A stretch of 18,543 nucleotides of DNA, taken from the NCBI GenBank assembly GCA_023418095.1, contig JAEZDL010000247.1:1-18543 (forward strand), written 5' to 3'. Positions 7,170 to 15,662 of this stretch are shown in pieces. Both the position numbers and the translations under genes were made by a program. The notes beneath the pieces are model-generated. The model searched no databases. It saw nothing but the letters and a program-made list of their open reading frames with translations, and had not been told where the DNA came from. This stretch comes from Bacteroidota bacterium (lineage in GTDB: Bacteria > Bacteroidota > Bacteroidia > Flavobacteriales_F > PHOS-HE28). The stretch's first letter is position 1; every line of letters starts with the position of its first letter.

Positions 7170-7823
7170 ATGGATCGCCGTTCAATCATCGGATCGATGA
7201 AACTCTTAACTCTTCTTCTCACGGTTTGGATCGCGATCGGCGCTTTCGCGCAGGACACGCTTCAGTGGGTTCCATACCACGGCGGCATGGATCTGAAGGA
7301 CGGGATCTACCTGGATTTCAACGCCTTCAAATTCAACCGCCCGATCCCGATCGAAAATCTGCGCGATCCGCAAGGCATTCCGATCAGCGATATCCGATCG
7401 GTGGTGAGCAAACTCTACTGGCAACCCGATACCGGTGGGAGCCAGGCGATCAAAATGCACCAGATCTGGGGTTTCTGCCAGAATGATGCGATCTACGTGG
7501 CCGCAGGTAATGGGTTTTTCCGGATCGGACTGATGGGCAGCCTGAGCCACATGATGTACGAGCAGACCTACCGCGACTGGGATCCGTACTTCCACTCACG
7601 TGGTACCATGGATCGCACGTTCATCGTGCAACAGATGGTGGACATGCGAACGGGCGAATTCCTTCCCTTCAACGCTGCTGGAATGGATCGGGCGCTGCAA
7701 CATGATCCCGTGTTGTTGGAGGAATTCCGGGCACTGAAGAAGAAGGAGCGCAACAGCGATGAGGCGCTGTTCCGCTTCCTGCGGATCTACAACGATCGGC
7801 ACCCTCTTGAATTCCCGCTTTGA
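7170..7823 (+). CDS. Small secreted protein of unknown function
   Basis: From the ATG at 7170 the product is 217 aa, with a signal peptide whose core is LLTLLLTVWIAIGAFA, cleaved before QDTLQW. A second in-frame ATG at 7197 would shorten only the signal peptide. I prefer 7170 because AAGGA lies upstream, but either is possible. The mature part is rich in aromatic residues (WVPYHGGMDL, GIYLDFNAFKFN, KLYWQPDTGG, IWGFCQNDAIYVAAGNGFFRIG) and ends in a charged helix (LLEEFRALKKKERNSDEALFRFLRIYNDRHPLEFPL). It has no lipobox, sorting domain or recognised catalytic motif, so it is probably periplasmic. It starts 8 bp after the hydrolase and may belong to the same transcript. I do not recognise a family. 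Confidence 0.8.
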   Translation: MDRRSIIGSMKLLTLLLTVWIAIGAFAQDTLQWVPYHGGMDLKDGIYLDFNAFKFNRPIPIENLRDPQGIPISDIRSVVSKLYWQPDTGGSQAIKMHQIWGFCQNDAIYVAAGNGFFRIGLMGSLSHMMYEQTYRDWDPYFHSRGTMDRTFIVQQMVDMRTGEFLPFNAAGMDRALQHDPVLLEEFRALKKKERNSDEALFRFLRIYNDRHPLEFPL

Positions 7824-7940
7824 AGCGCGGCGTTCGCAGCCTTTAAGGAGGCATTCAACGGAAAGATCGAAGGGCACCGGGAGCCGTCCGGGGCGATTGG
7901 TCTAAAAGCCACAGTTACAGACAAATGGATCGGTGCTGAA

Positions 7941-10900
7941 GTGTATTTTTGTATTGGATCGAATTCCGCCCGGAATACCACGTTGCTCCAGACCGCCCCC
8001 AGATCTATTTTCCTGACCCTTGTGCTGAGCGTGTTATGCGTGCTCGGCGCCACTATTTCACGCGCCGATCACTTCTCCGGCGCCAGCATCACCTACGAGT
8101 GCACGGGGGGCGGCATGTACAATGTGTATCTGGATCTTTACCTGGATTGCGCCGGTACTGCGATCACGCCACAGACCTTGAACTTCACGAATGATTGCGG
8201 GGTCTCCTTCGCGATCGCCAACCTGCTGTACGTGAGCGAGCAGGAGGTTTCGCCGTTGTGCAACGCGGCCCTGCCGAACAGCACCTGCAACGGCGGCACG
8301 CTTCCGGGCTTCCGTTGGTATCGGTTCCAAACGAGCCTTTTCCTTTCGCCGTGCGATGCATGGACGATCAGCTGGAACATCTGCTGCCGCAACACGATGG
8401 AGAACATCGCCGGTACGCCGGGCACCTACGTTGAGGCCACGCTGAACAATGCGAACGGGATCTGCGATGCTTCACCCGTTTTCGCCGACAGTGGTATTCC
8501 GTACATCTGCCTTGGCAACGATCTGTTGTACAGCCCGGGCGCGACTGATCCGGATGGCAACACGATGCAGTTCGCCCTGATCGATGCGCGGTTCAACGCG
8601 CCGCCACCGATGACGGTGAATTACCTGCCAGGTTATACCGGCGCCGAGCCACTGCCCGGCATGACGATCGACCCGAATACCGGCCAGTTGAATTTCGAGC
8701 CCACCGAACAGGGGAACTATACCGTGGTGGTGCAGGTTTCCACATTCGATCCCGATGGGAATCTGATCGGCACTGTGATGCGCGACCTGATGTTCGTGGC
8801 CGTGGCCTGCAACGGAACACCACCGATCACTCCCGGCCTGAGCAATGCCACGGGAGGTGCCATGATAACCGGTCCCAATTCGATCGAGGTCTGTGATGGC
8901 GAGAACTTCTGTGTCGATCTTGAATTCACGGATGAGGAACTGAACAATGTGGTCTCGCTTTTCTCCAATGCCACCACGCAACTTCCGGGTGCCACCTTCC
9001 AGGTGAACGGCACCAATCCGGTGATCGCAACGATCTGCTGGGTCGCCGATACGGCAGTATTGCCCTTGAACGTATATGTGCAGGCCGATGATGGTGATTG
9101 TCCGATCATGAACATCATCTCCACTTCGCTGCTGATCGCACCGGCCATCGATCCGCCTACACCGCCCGATGCTGGTCTCCCCGGAAGTGCCACAGCGTGC
9201 AGCGGCGGTCCTGCGATCGCACTGTTCCCATTGCTCGGTGGGTCCCCTGATGCCAACGGTACGTGGACCGATCCGGATGGGAATGCACATTCGGGAACAT
9301 TCACGCCTGGTACCGATCCATTTGGCGATTACACGTATACGGTCGGCTCTGCCTGTGAGAATGCAAGTGCGATCGTTTCGATCGCCGATGATGCGAATGG
9401 TGCTGCCGGAAGTGACGGAACATTGACGATCTGCACAGCGGATGCGCCCATGGATCTGTTAAACAGTCTCGGTGGATCGCCTACGATCGGTGGAACGTGG
9501 ACTGGTCCGCTCGGCCCGATGAACGGCACGTACGATCCTGCCGCACACGATCCGGGTGTTTACACGTACACCTTGGTTGGCGGACCTTGTCCGGGAGCGA
9601 GCGCTACGGTCACGGTGAACGAGATCATTTCACCGTACGCGGGAGTGGGAGGCGCGTTGGATCTCTGCACTTCCAGCCCAGCGACCGATCTGTTCAATTC
9701 GCTCGGTGCCGCTGCGCAACCCGGCGGAACATGGAGCGGGCCAAGCGCGATCACCGGAACATATTCGCCGGCGTTGCATGATCCCGGTGATTATGTGTAC
9801 ACGGTGACAGGTGATCCGGCCTGTGCGAGTTCTTCCGTCATGCTCACAGTGAACGAATATGTTGCACCGGATGCAGGAATGAACGCGAACCTTACGATCT
9901 GCGAAGGAGCGGCAGCGATCGATCTGATCGATGTATTGAACGGCTCGCCACAACCCGGCGGAGCATGGAGCGGTCCGGCTGGTGTGATGGATGGGAATTA
10001 CGACCCTGCGATCCATGATCCTGGCAATTATGGTTATACGATCACCGGAACTCCGCCTTGCGCGAATTCGACCGCTTGGGTGATCGTGTCCGAGGTTCCT
10101 GCGCCGAATGCGGGGTCTGATGCTTCATTGCAGGTTTGCAGCAACGATGGCGCGATCGATCTGTTCAGCCAGCTTGGTGGAACGCCCGCTGCGAATGGCA
10201 CTTGGAGCGGACCGAGCGCGACCACCGGCGCCTTCGATCCAGCGATCCATCTGCCCGGCGATTATGTGTACACGGTGAACGGTCCGGCAAGCTGCCAGCC
10301 TGCAACGGCAACTGTTTCGGTTTCCCTGATCACTGCGCCCGATGCCGGCACCATGGGAAACATCACGCTATGCAGCGACGCGGCGCCTGTGGATCTCTTC
10401 ACCGTACTGAACGGAACACCACAGGCAGGCGGTACCTGGAGCGGCCCAAGCACGATCGATGGGAATTTCGATCCTGCACTCCATGTTGAAGGGATCTACA
10501 TCTACACGGTCACTGGAGCCGATCCGTGCGCTGATGCGAGTGCCACAGTAACGGTGGATGTCCAGGAAGCCGCAAATGCAGGTGCCGATGCCATGATCGA
10601 TCTCTGCGCGAACGATGCTCCAGTGGATCTGTTCGGTCTGCTCGGCGCAGGTGCGCAACCCGGCGGAACGTGGACTGGTCTTGATCCGATCGATGGAACC
10701 TATGATCCAGCCGCGAATGCCCCGGGAGCATACGTGTACACCGTGGCTGGCGCAAATGGATGTGCCGATGCTTCCGCGATCGTAACTGTCAACGAATTCG
10801 TGCCTGCTGACGCTGGTTCTGATGCCACTTTGGAGATCTGCAGCGATGCCGCACCGATCGATCTGCTTTCACAATTGAACGGTACGCCCCAAGTTGGCGG

Positions 10901-13900
10901 AGCATGGAGCGGACCCTCGGCGATCACCGGGATTTTCGATCCTGCGTTGCATGCTGGTGGGGTCTATTACTACACAGTGACGGGATCCGCAGCCTGTCCG
11001 GATGCAATGGCTTCGATCGATATCACCGTGACACCCGCCGCGGATGCGGGCACCGATGGAACACTTTCCATTTGTGCGACGGATGCACCTGCCGATCTCT
11101 TAAGCGCTCTAGGTGGTACGCCACAAGCGGGGGGAATATGGTCCGGGCCCAGCGCGATCGATGGGAACTATGATCCTTCGATCCATGATCCAGGCGCATA
11201 CATGTATTCGATCGCTGCGAACGGCACTTGCGCTGGAGCGAGCGCGATCGTGGTGGTCACGGAAGCACTTCCAGTCTCTGCCGGAGAGAACGCAAGTCTT
11301 CAGCTGTGCAGCTCATCAGCGCCTGCCGATCTGTTCAATTCACTCGGTGGTTCAGCACAAAATGGCGGCACCTGGACTGGCCCAAGTAATTTGAACGCGG
11401 GGATCTTCGATCCAGCGGTACATCAAGCGGGCGATTACGTCTACACCATCACTGGAAATGCGCCTTGCCCATCTTCTTCAGCGACCGTAACGGTGGATCT
11501 GGAGGAAGCGGCTGACGCCGGGACCGACGGATCGATCACGATCTGTAATTCCAGTCCGGTCGTCGATCTGTTCGTTTCTCTCGGCGGAAGTCCGCAGCCG
11601 GGTGGCACCTGGAGCGGCCCGAGCGCGATCGACGGGAATTATGATCCTGCGATCCATGATCCCGGTGTGTACACTTATTCGATAGCTGGCGGAACGATCT
11701 GCCCAGGAGCGTCGGCGAGCGTAACAGTGGTGGAGACCGGTTCGCCAAACGCCGGTGACGATCAGCTGATCAGCTTTTGTTCAAGCGATGATGCCGCCGA
11801 TCTGTTCACCTTTTTCAATGGAACGGCCGATCCGGGTGGTGAATGGATCGGGCCTGCCGGAAGTTTCGGTGGTGTATTCGATCCGGCCACGGATCCGGAA
11901 GGGATCTATACGTATTCGATCGAAGCCGTGGCGCCCTGCGTGAGCGATGAAGCCTCGATCACCGTAACGGTTTATCCCGCGCCGGATGCAGGAACGGACG
12001 GTTCGATCACCGTGTGCGAGAACGGCGGCGCGAACAATCTTTTCAGCAGTCTTGGCGGTACACCGCAGCCGGGCGGCACATGGACAGGGCCGGCGGGCAA
12101 TTTCGATGGCATGTACGATCCGTCGATCCATGATCCCGGCAATTACACCTATACGATCAATGGAACCGCGCCGTGCGGAAGTTCGACCGCGGTGGTGGTC
12201 GTCACCGAGACCGGTTCGCCCAATGCAGGCACCGATGCGCTCGCTTCGATCTGTCCAGATGCAACTCCAGTGGATCTTTTCAGCCTTCTGGGCGGATCGC
12301 CTGATGCCGGTGGAAATTGGTCAGGGCCATCGACGGATATGGCGGGCACCTTCGACCCTTCAATTCATCTCGCTGGCATTTACACTTACACGATCGAGGC
12401 GACCGCGCCATGTGTGAGCGATGCATCAACGATCACGGTGGAGATCCTGGAAGGCGCAGATGCAGGAGAGAACGCGGCCGTTGCGGCCTGTTCTTCAGGC
12501 GGCATCCTTTCGCTGTTCGATCAGCTTGGCGGAACACCGCAGCCTGGTGGATCGTGGTCCGGTCCTTCGCCGATCGATGGGAATTTCGATCCCGCTTCAC
12601 ATGCTGCCGGTACTTATGTGTACACGGTGGAAGGCAGCGGTTCATGTGGATCGGCTTCAGCGGAAGTAGTGGTTTCGATCACTTCGGAACCCGATGCGGG
12701 GGAGGATGCCGATCTCACGATCTGCTCTTCCGGCACGATCACCGATCTGTTCACGGTGCTTGGTGGTGCTCCCGATATCGGTGGAAGCTGGAGCGGCCCC
12801 GTCCCGAATTTCAGTGGCCAGTTCGATCCATCGATCCATCCTTCCGGAACCTACACGTATACGATCGATGCCACCGCGCCGTGCGTAGCGGATCAGGCGA
12901 TCGTTTCCGTGAACGTGGAAGATGCGCCTGGTCCGGGAACTTCCGCAGAGATCGAGATCTGTTCGTCCGCGGAGCCACAAGATCTTCTGGCCGTTCTCGG
13001 CGGATCGGCCGGCGGTTCCTGGAGCGGACCTTCGCAAGGTTTCGATGGGGATCTCGATCCCGCGATCCATCAACCCGGCACCTACACCTACACGCTTACG
13101 GGATCGGAATGTGCTGATGCTTCGGCTACGGTAACGGTTGCGATCCTTCCAGGTGCAAATGCTGGTGCCGATGCCACGATCGATCTGTGCAGCACGGATG
13201 TTCCGTTCAACATGACCGCCACGCTAGAAGGTGATCCCGATCAAAACGGAATTTGGACCGATCCAGCAGGCATCACAGTTCCAGTAACGCTTGATCCATC
13301 CACATCGCAAAGCGGAACTTACACATATACTGTTGCTGGATCAGGTGATTGTCCGGCGGCTTCAGCCGCTCTGCAAGTCGCGATCAGCGCGGCACCGCAA
13401 GCCGGCATCGGTGGAAGCTTGGAGATGTGCGCCAACGAAGGCCAGGTCTCACTTTTCGATGGATTATCGGGAACGCTGGATGCTGGCGGAACATGGACCG
13501 ATCCGAATGGGCAACCGCATGCATCGCTCATCGATCCGCTGATCGACGTCGCTGGCACATATACATACACCGTGGCCAATGGCAGTTGTGCGCCTGCGAG
13601 CTCGGTCGTGAACGTGGTGATCTATTCGCTGCCGGATGCCGGCGAAAGCAGTTCGATCCTGTTCTGCACGAATCAATCCGGGGCCACATTGATGAGCCTT
13701 CTTGAAGGAGATCCCGATCCGAACGGCACGTGGACCGGTCCCGACGGAAGTACACCACCCGCGATGTTCCTTCCCGGGTCGAGCGCGCCGGGCATCTACA
13801 CATACACTGTGCAGGGCAACGCCGCGTGCGGAGCGGATTCAGCCACGGTTACGATCGCGATCAGCGAAGCGGCGAATGCCGGCACCGGCGCAACGATCAC

Positions 13901-14897
13901 GCTTTGCCAGAATGATCAACCAGTGGATCTGTTCACGCTTATAGGCGGATCTCCTGATGCCAATGGATCATGGCTCGCTCCCGATGGATCGGAATTCAAT
14001 GGAAATTTCGATCCCGCGACCCTGCCTGGCGGAAGCTACACGTACACGATCGAGCCTGACGCTCCCTGTGCTGCGGTCTCATCCATCGTTTCCGTGGATC
14101 TGCTCCCGGTGCCGAACCCGGTGATCACGGCGACAAGCTCCGACGCCTGCGCACCGGTGGAAGTGACGATCTCGCATGATTTCGCGGGATCGGCGAGCTG
14201 CACCTGGATCATCGGCAACGGCGAATTCTCGCAGGATTGCGCGCCGATCACCACCACCTTCGAGGAAGCCGGTTCGTACGATGTAACACTCATCATCGAT
14301 GCTGGTAACGGTTGCGGTGCGAATACCGTGCAGGCGATCGGGTTGGTGAATGTTTTCGAGAAACCAGTCGCTGCTTTCGAAGCCCTGCCGGAAGCGATCG
14401 GTACACAGAACCCTACAGCTTATTTCCATAATTACTCCGAAGGAGCTTCCACCTATTTGTGGGGCATGGGTGGAACGGCGACCTATTCCACCGAGCACGT
14501 GAACCATCTCTTCCCGGGCGAATTGGCGGATGAATATGAGGTCTGTTTGATCGCTTACGCTTCACCACAATGCGCGGATACGATCTGCAAGGTGATCACC
14601 GTGGGCGATGCACTCGAACTTCACGTGCCGAACGCCTTCTCTCCGGATGGCGATGGCATCAACGATCTTTTCCAGCCGGTGGTGGGTGGTATCGATCCAG
14701 ATCGGTACCAGTTCATCATCTTCGATCGCTGGGGTGCCGAGATATTCGCGACAACCGATCCGGATGCAGCGTGGAACGGGCTTTCCTCTTCCGGCGAAGA
14801 ATTCCCCCAAGGCGTGTATGCGTGGAAACTTCATATGAAGGATCCCTATTCCGGTGATCGCGTGGAACGCATCGGCCACGTTACGCTGGTCCGCTGA
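7941..14897 (+). CDS. Giant T9SS type B repeat protein with CHU_C/gliding-motility-associated C-terminal domain
   Basis: The product is a 2318-aa predicted surface protein, probably an adhesin or structural layer component (inference). Order of parts: signal peptide with core SIFLTLVLSVLCVLGA (cleavage near 42); N-terminal domain of the Flavobacteriales DHFSGASITYECTGG type with many Cys (43 to about 290); an Ig/cadherin-like linker (to 409); 21 repeats of about 78 aa (410-2057); PKD-like region (about 2058-2226); and CHU_C domain (2227-2318: HVPNAFSPDGDGINDLFQP ... IFDRWGAEIF ... WKLHMKD), which directs type IX secretion. No Lys or Arg occurs in residues 282-2140. No ATG start exists: the frame is open back to the previous stop, and candidates are GTG 7941 and TTG 7983. 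TTG 7983 leaves a normal signal peptide and puts a TAnnTTTG box upstream. The 117 bases before it hold no gene. Confidence 0.93.
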   Translation: MYFCIGSNSARNTTLLQTAPRSIFLTLVLSVLCVLGATISRADHFSGASITYECTGGGMYNVYLDLYLDCAGTAITPQTLNFTNDCGVSFAIANLLYVSEQEVSPLCNAALPNSTCNGGTLPGFRWYRFQTSLFLSPCDAWTISWNICCRNTMENIAGTPGTYVEATLNNANGICDASPVFADSGIPYICLGNDLLYSPGATDPDGNTMQFALIDARFNAPPPMTVNYLPGYTGAEPLPGMTIDPNTGQLNFEPTEQGNYTVVVQVSTFDPDGNLIGTVMRDLMFVAVACNGTPPITPGLSNATGGAMITGPNSIEVCDGENFCVDLEFTDEELNNVVSLFSNATTQLPGATFQVNGTNPVIATICWVADTAVLPLNVYVQADDGDCPIMNIISTSLLIAPAIDPPTPPDAGLPGSATACSGGPAIALFPLLGGSPDANGTWTDPDGNAHSGTFTPGTDPFGDYTYTVGSACENASAIVSIADDANGAAGSDGTLTICTADAPMDLLNSLGGSPTIGGTWTGPLGPMNGTYDPAAHDPGVYTYTLVGGPCPGASATVTVNEIISPYAGVGGALDLCTSSPATDLFNSLGAAAQPGGTWSGPSAITGTYSPALHDPGDYVYTVTGDPACASSSVMLTVNEYVAPDAGMNANLTICEGAAAIDLIDVLNGSPQPGGAWSGPAGVMDGNYDPAIHDPGNYGYTITGTPPCANSTAWVIVSEVPAPNAGSDASLQVCSNDGAIDLFSQLGGTPAANGTWSGPSATTGAFDPAIHLPGDYVYTVNGPASCQPATATVSVSLITAPDAGTMGNITLCSDAAPVDLFTVLNGTPQAGGTWSGPSTIDGNFDPALHVEGIYIYTVTGADPCADASATVTVDVQEAANAGADAMIDLCANDAPVDLFGLLGAGAQPGGTWTGLDPIDGTYDPAANAPGAYVYTVAGANGCADASAIVTVNEFVPADAGSDATLEICSDAAPIDLLSQLNGTPQVGGAWSGPSAITGIFDPALHAGGVYYYTVTGSAACPDAMASIDITVTPAADAGTDGTLSICATDAPADLLSALGGTPQAGGIWSGPSAIDGNYDPSIHDPGAYMYSIAANGTCAGASAIVVVTEALPVSAGENASLQLCSSSAPADLFNSLGGSAQNGGTWTGPSNLNAGIFDPAVHQAGDYVYTITGNAPCPSSSATVTVDLEEAADAGTDGSITICNSSPVVDLFVSLGGSPQPGGTWSGPSAIDGNYDPAIHDPGVYTYSIAGGTICPGASASVTVVETGSPNAGDDQLISFCSSDDAADLFTFFNGTADPGGEWIGPAGSFGGVFDPATDPEGIYTYSIEAVAPCVSDEASITVTVYPAPDAGTDGSITVCENGGANNLFSSLGGTPQPGGTWTGPAGNFDGMYDPSIHDPGNYTYTINGTAPCGSSTAVVVVTETGSPNAGTDALASICPDATPVDLFSLLGGSPDAGGNWSGPSTDMAGTFDPSIHLAGIYTYTIEATAPCVSDASTITVEILEGADAGENAAVAACSSGGILSLFDQLGGTPQPGGSWSGPSPIDGNFDPASHAAGTYVYTVEGSGSCGSASAEVVVSITSEPDAGEDADLTICSSGTITDLFTVLGGAPDIGGSWSGPVPNFSGQFDPSIHPSGTYTYTIDATAPCVADQAIVSVNVEDAPGPGTSAEIEICSSAEPQDLLAVLGGSAGGSWSGPSQGFDGDLDPAIHQPGTYTYTLTGSECADASATVTVAILPGANAGADATIDLCSTDVPFNMTATLEGDPDQNGIWTDPAGITVPVTLDPSTSQSGTYTYTVAGSGDCPAASAALQVAISAAPQAGIGGSLEMCANEGQVSLFDGLSGTLDAGGTWTDPNGQPHASLIDPLIDVAGTYTYTVANGSCAPASSVVNVVIYSLPDAGESSSILFCTNQSGATLMSLLEGDPDPNGTWTGPDGSTPPAMFLPGSSAPGIYTYTVQGNAACGADSATVTIAISEAANAGTGATITLCQNDQPVDLFTLIGGSPDANGSWLAPDGSEFNGNFDPATLPGGSYTYTIEPDAPCAAVSSIVSVDLLPVPNPVITATSSDACAPVEVTISHDFAGSASCTWIIGNGEFSQDCAPITTTFEEAGSYDVTLIIDAGNGCGANTVQAIGLVNVFEKPVAAFEALPEAIGTQNPTAYFHNYSEGASTYLWGMGGTATYSTEHVNHLFPGELADEYEVCLIAYASPQCADTICKVITVGDALELHVPNAFSPDGDGINDLFQPVVGGIDPDRYQFIIFDRWGAEIFATTDPDAAWNGLSSSGEEFPQGVYAWKLHMKDPYSGDRVERIGHVTLVR
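7944..7951 (+). promoter_or_regulatory. Candidate -7 box (TATTTTTG) for the giant protein gene
   Basis: This is an exact match to TAnnTTTG, 31 bases before TTG 7983. If used, transcription would begin near 7957, downstream of GTG 7941, and TTG 7983 would have to be the start. No clear -33 TTG is seen, so this is tentative. Confidence 0.35.
9168..14111 (+). repeat. 21 tandem protein repeats of about 78 residues (235 bp)
   Basis: Read by eye, the consensus is: PxAGxDxxLxIC, then xDLFxxLGGTP, xxGGTWSGPS, xxGxFDPAxH, xPGxYxYTVxG, and xxPCxxASAxVTV. All 21 units keep two Cys (in the IC and PC positions), and nearly all keep the Trp of GGTWSGP. Units 2-17 are the most alike. Unit 1 and units 18-21 carry a variant centre (TWTDPDGNAH, IWTDPAG, TWTDPNGQP, TWTGPDGS), and unit 17 is shortened in its GG segment. 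These are probably Ig-like beta-sandwich domains strung as a stalk. The fold is inferred. Confidence 0.9.
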
Positions 14898-14917
14898 TCC
14901 ACAGTCGAGCAGGCGGC

Positions 14918-14925
14918 TATATTTG
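14918..14925 (+). promoter_or_regulatory. Candidate -7 box (TATATTTG) for the mannosyltransferase operon
   Basis: This is an exact TAnnTTTG match in the 45-bp gap after the giant gene, 17 bases before the TTG start at 14943. It would allow the right-hand operon to be transcribed independently. No clear -33 element and no terminator hairpin were seen in the gap. Confidence 0.4.
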
Positions 14926-14942
14926 GCCTCCAACCCCATCCC

Positions 14943-15662
14943 TTGCGCGAACGTCTCGTCATCATCCCCACCTACGATGAGAAGGAGAATATCCGCGACA
15001 TCATCACCCATGTGATCGCGCTTCAGCCGGAATTCCATGTACTGGTGGTGGATGATAATTCGCCCGATGGAACGGCAGGGATAGTGAAGGAAATGCAGCG
15101 AGAAATTCCCGCGCGCATCCATCTTCTCGAAAGGAAAGGAAAACTCGGTCTGGGCACGGCGTACATCGCGGGTTTCAAGTGGGCGATCGAGCGGAAGTAC
15201 CAATACGTGTTCGAGATGGACGCGGATTTTTCCCACGACCCGGACGACCTCGTGCGGCTTTATGAAGCATGTGCCACCGGCGGCGCGGACATGAGCGTGG
15301 GATCGCGTTATGTGAAAGGCGGCCAGGTACGTGATTGGACTTGGGAAAGGATACTCATGAGCTTCGGGGCCTCACTTTATGTGCGCACCATTCTCTGGCT
15401 CGGCGTACGCGATACAACGGCCGGTTTCGTTTGCTATAAATTACATGTGCTGGAAGTGCTTCCGCTGGACGAGATCAAGTTCATCGGTTATGCGTTCCAG
15501 ATCGAAATGAAATACAGGGTGAAGTTGCACGGATTCAAGATCAAGGAAGTACCGATCACTTTCGTGGACCGGATAAAAGGGCGGAGCAAGATGAGCATGA
15601 ACATCTTCAACGAAGCGTTCCTTGGTGTGTTGAAGATGCGCATGAACATCAAACGTCCATGA
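14943..15662 (+). CDS. Polyprenol monophosphomannose synthase (DPM1-like GT2 glycosyltransferase)
   Basis: The 239-aa product is a GT-A fold family 2 transferase that would transfer mannose from GDP-mannose to a polyprenyl phosphate at the inner membrane face. Motifs are VIIPTYDEKENI (nucleotide-binding start), VVDDNSPDGT at about 35-44, KLGLGTAYIAGFKWAI, and EMDADFSHDP at 91-100 with the metal-binding Asp residues. The typical later segments are VGSRYVKGG, DTTAGFVCYK and EVPITFVDRIKGRSKMS. No C-terminal membrane segments follow, so it is the short soluble form. The start is TTG at 14943, giving the conserved beginning RERLVIIPTY. Its stop overlaps the dihydroorotase start (ATGA). Confidence 0.92.
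   Translation: MRERLVIIPTYDEKENIRDIITHVIALQPEFHVLVVDDNSPDGTAGIVKEMQREIPARIHLLERKGKLGLGTAYIAGFKWAIERKYQYVFEMDADFSHDPDDLVRLYEACATGGADMSVGSRYVKGGQVRDWTWERILMSFGASLYVRTILWLGVRDTTAGFVCYKLHVLEVLPLDEIKFIGYAFQIEMKYRVKLHGFKIKEVPITFVDRIKGRSKMSMNIFNEAFLGVLKMRMNIKRP

Noticed and set aside
9168..14111. Many 60-130 aa frames on both strands inside the repeat region
   Set aside because: They recur with the repeat period and mirror the DNA repeat; the plus-strand 2318-aa frame explains them all.
14898..14942. Terminator after the giant gene
   Set aside because: No stable stem with a following T-run is present; only a 3-bp GGC/GCC pairing around the TATATTTG box.
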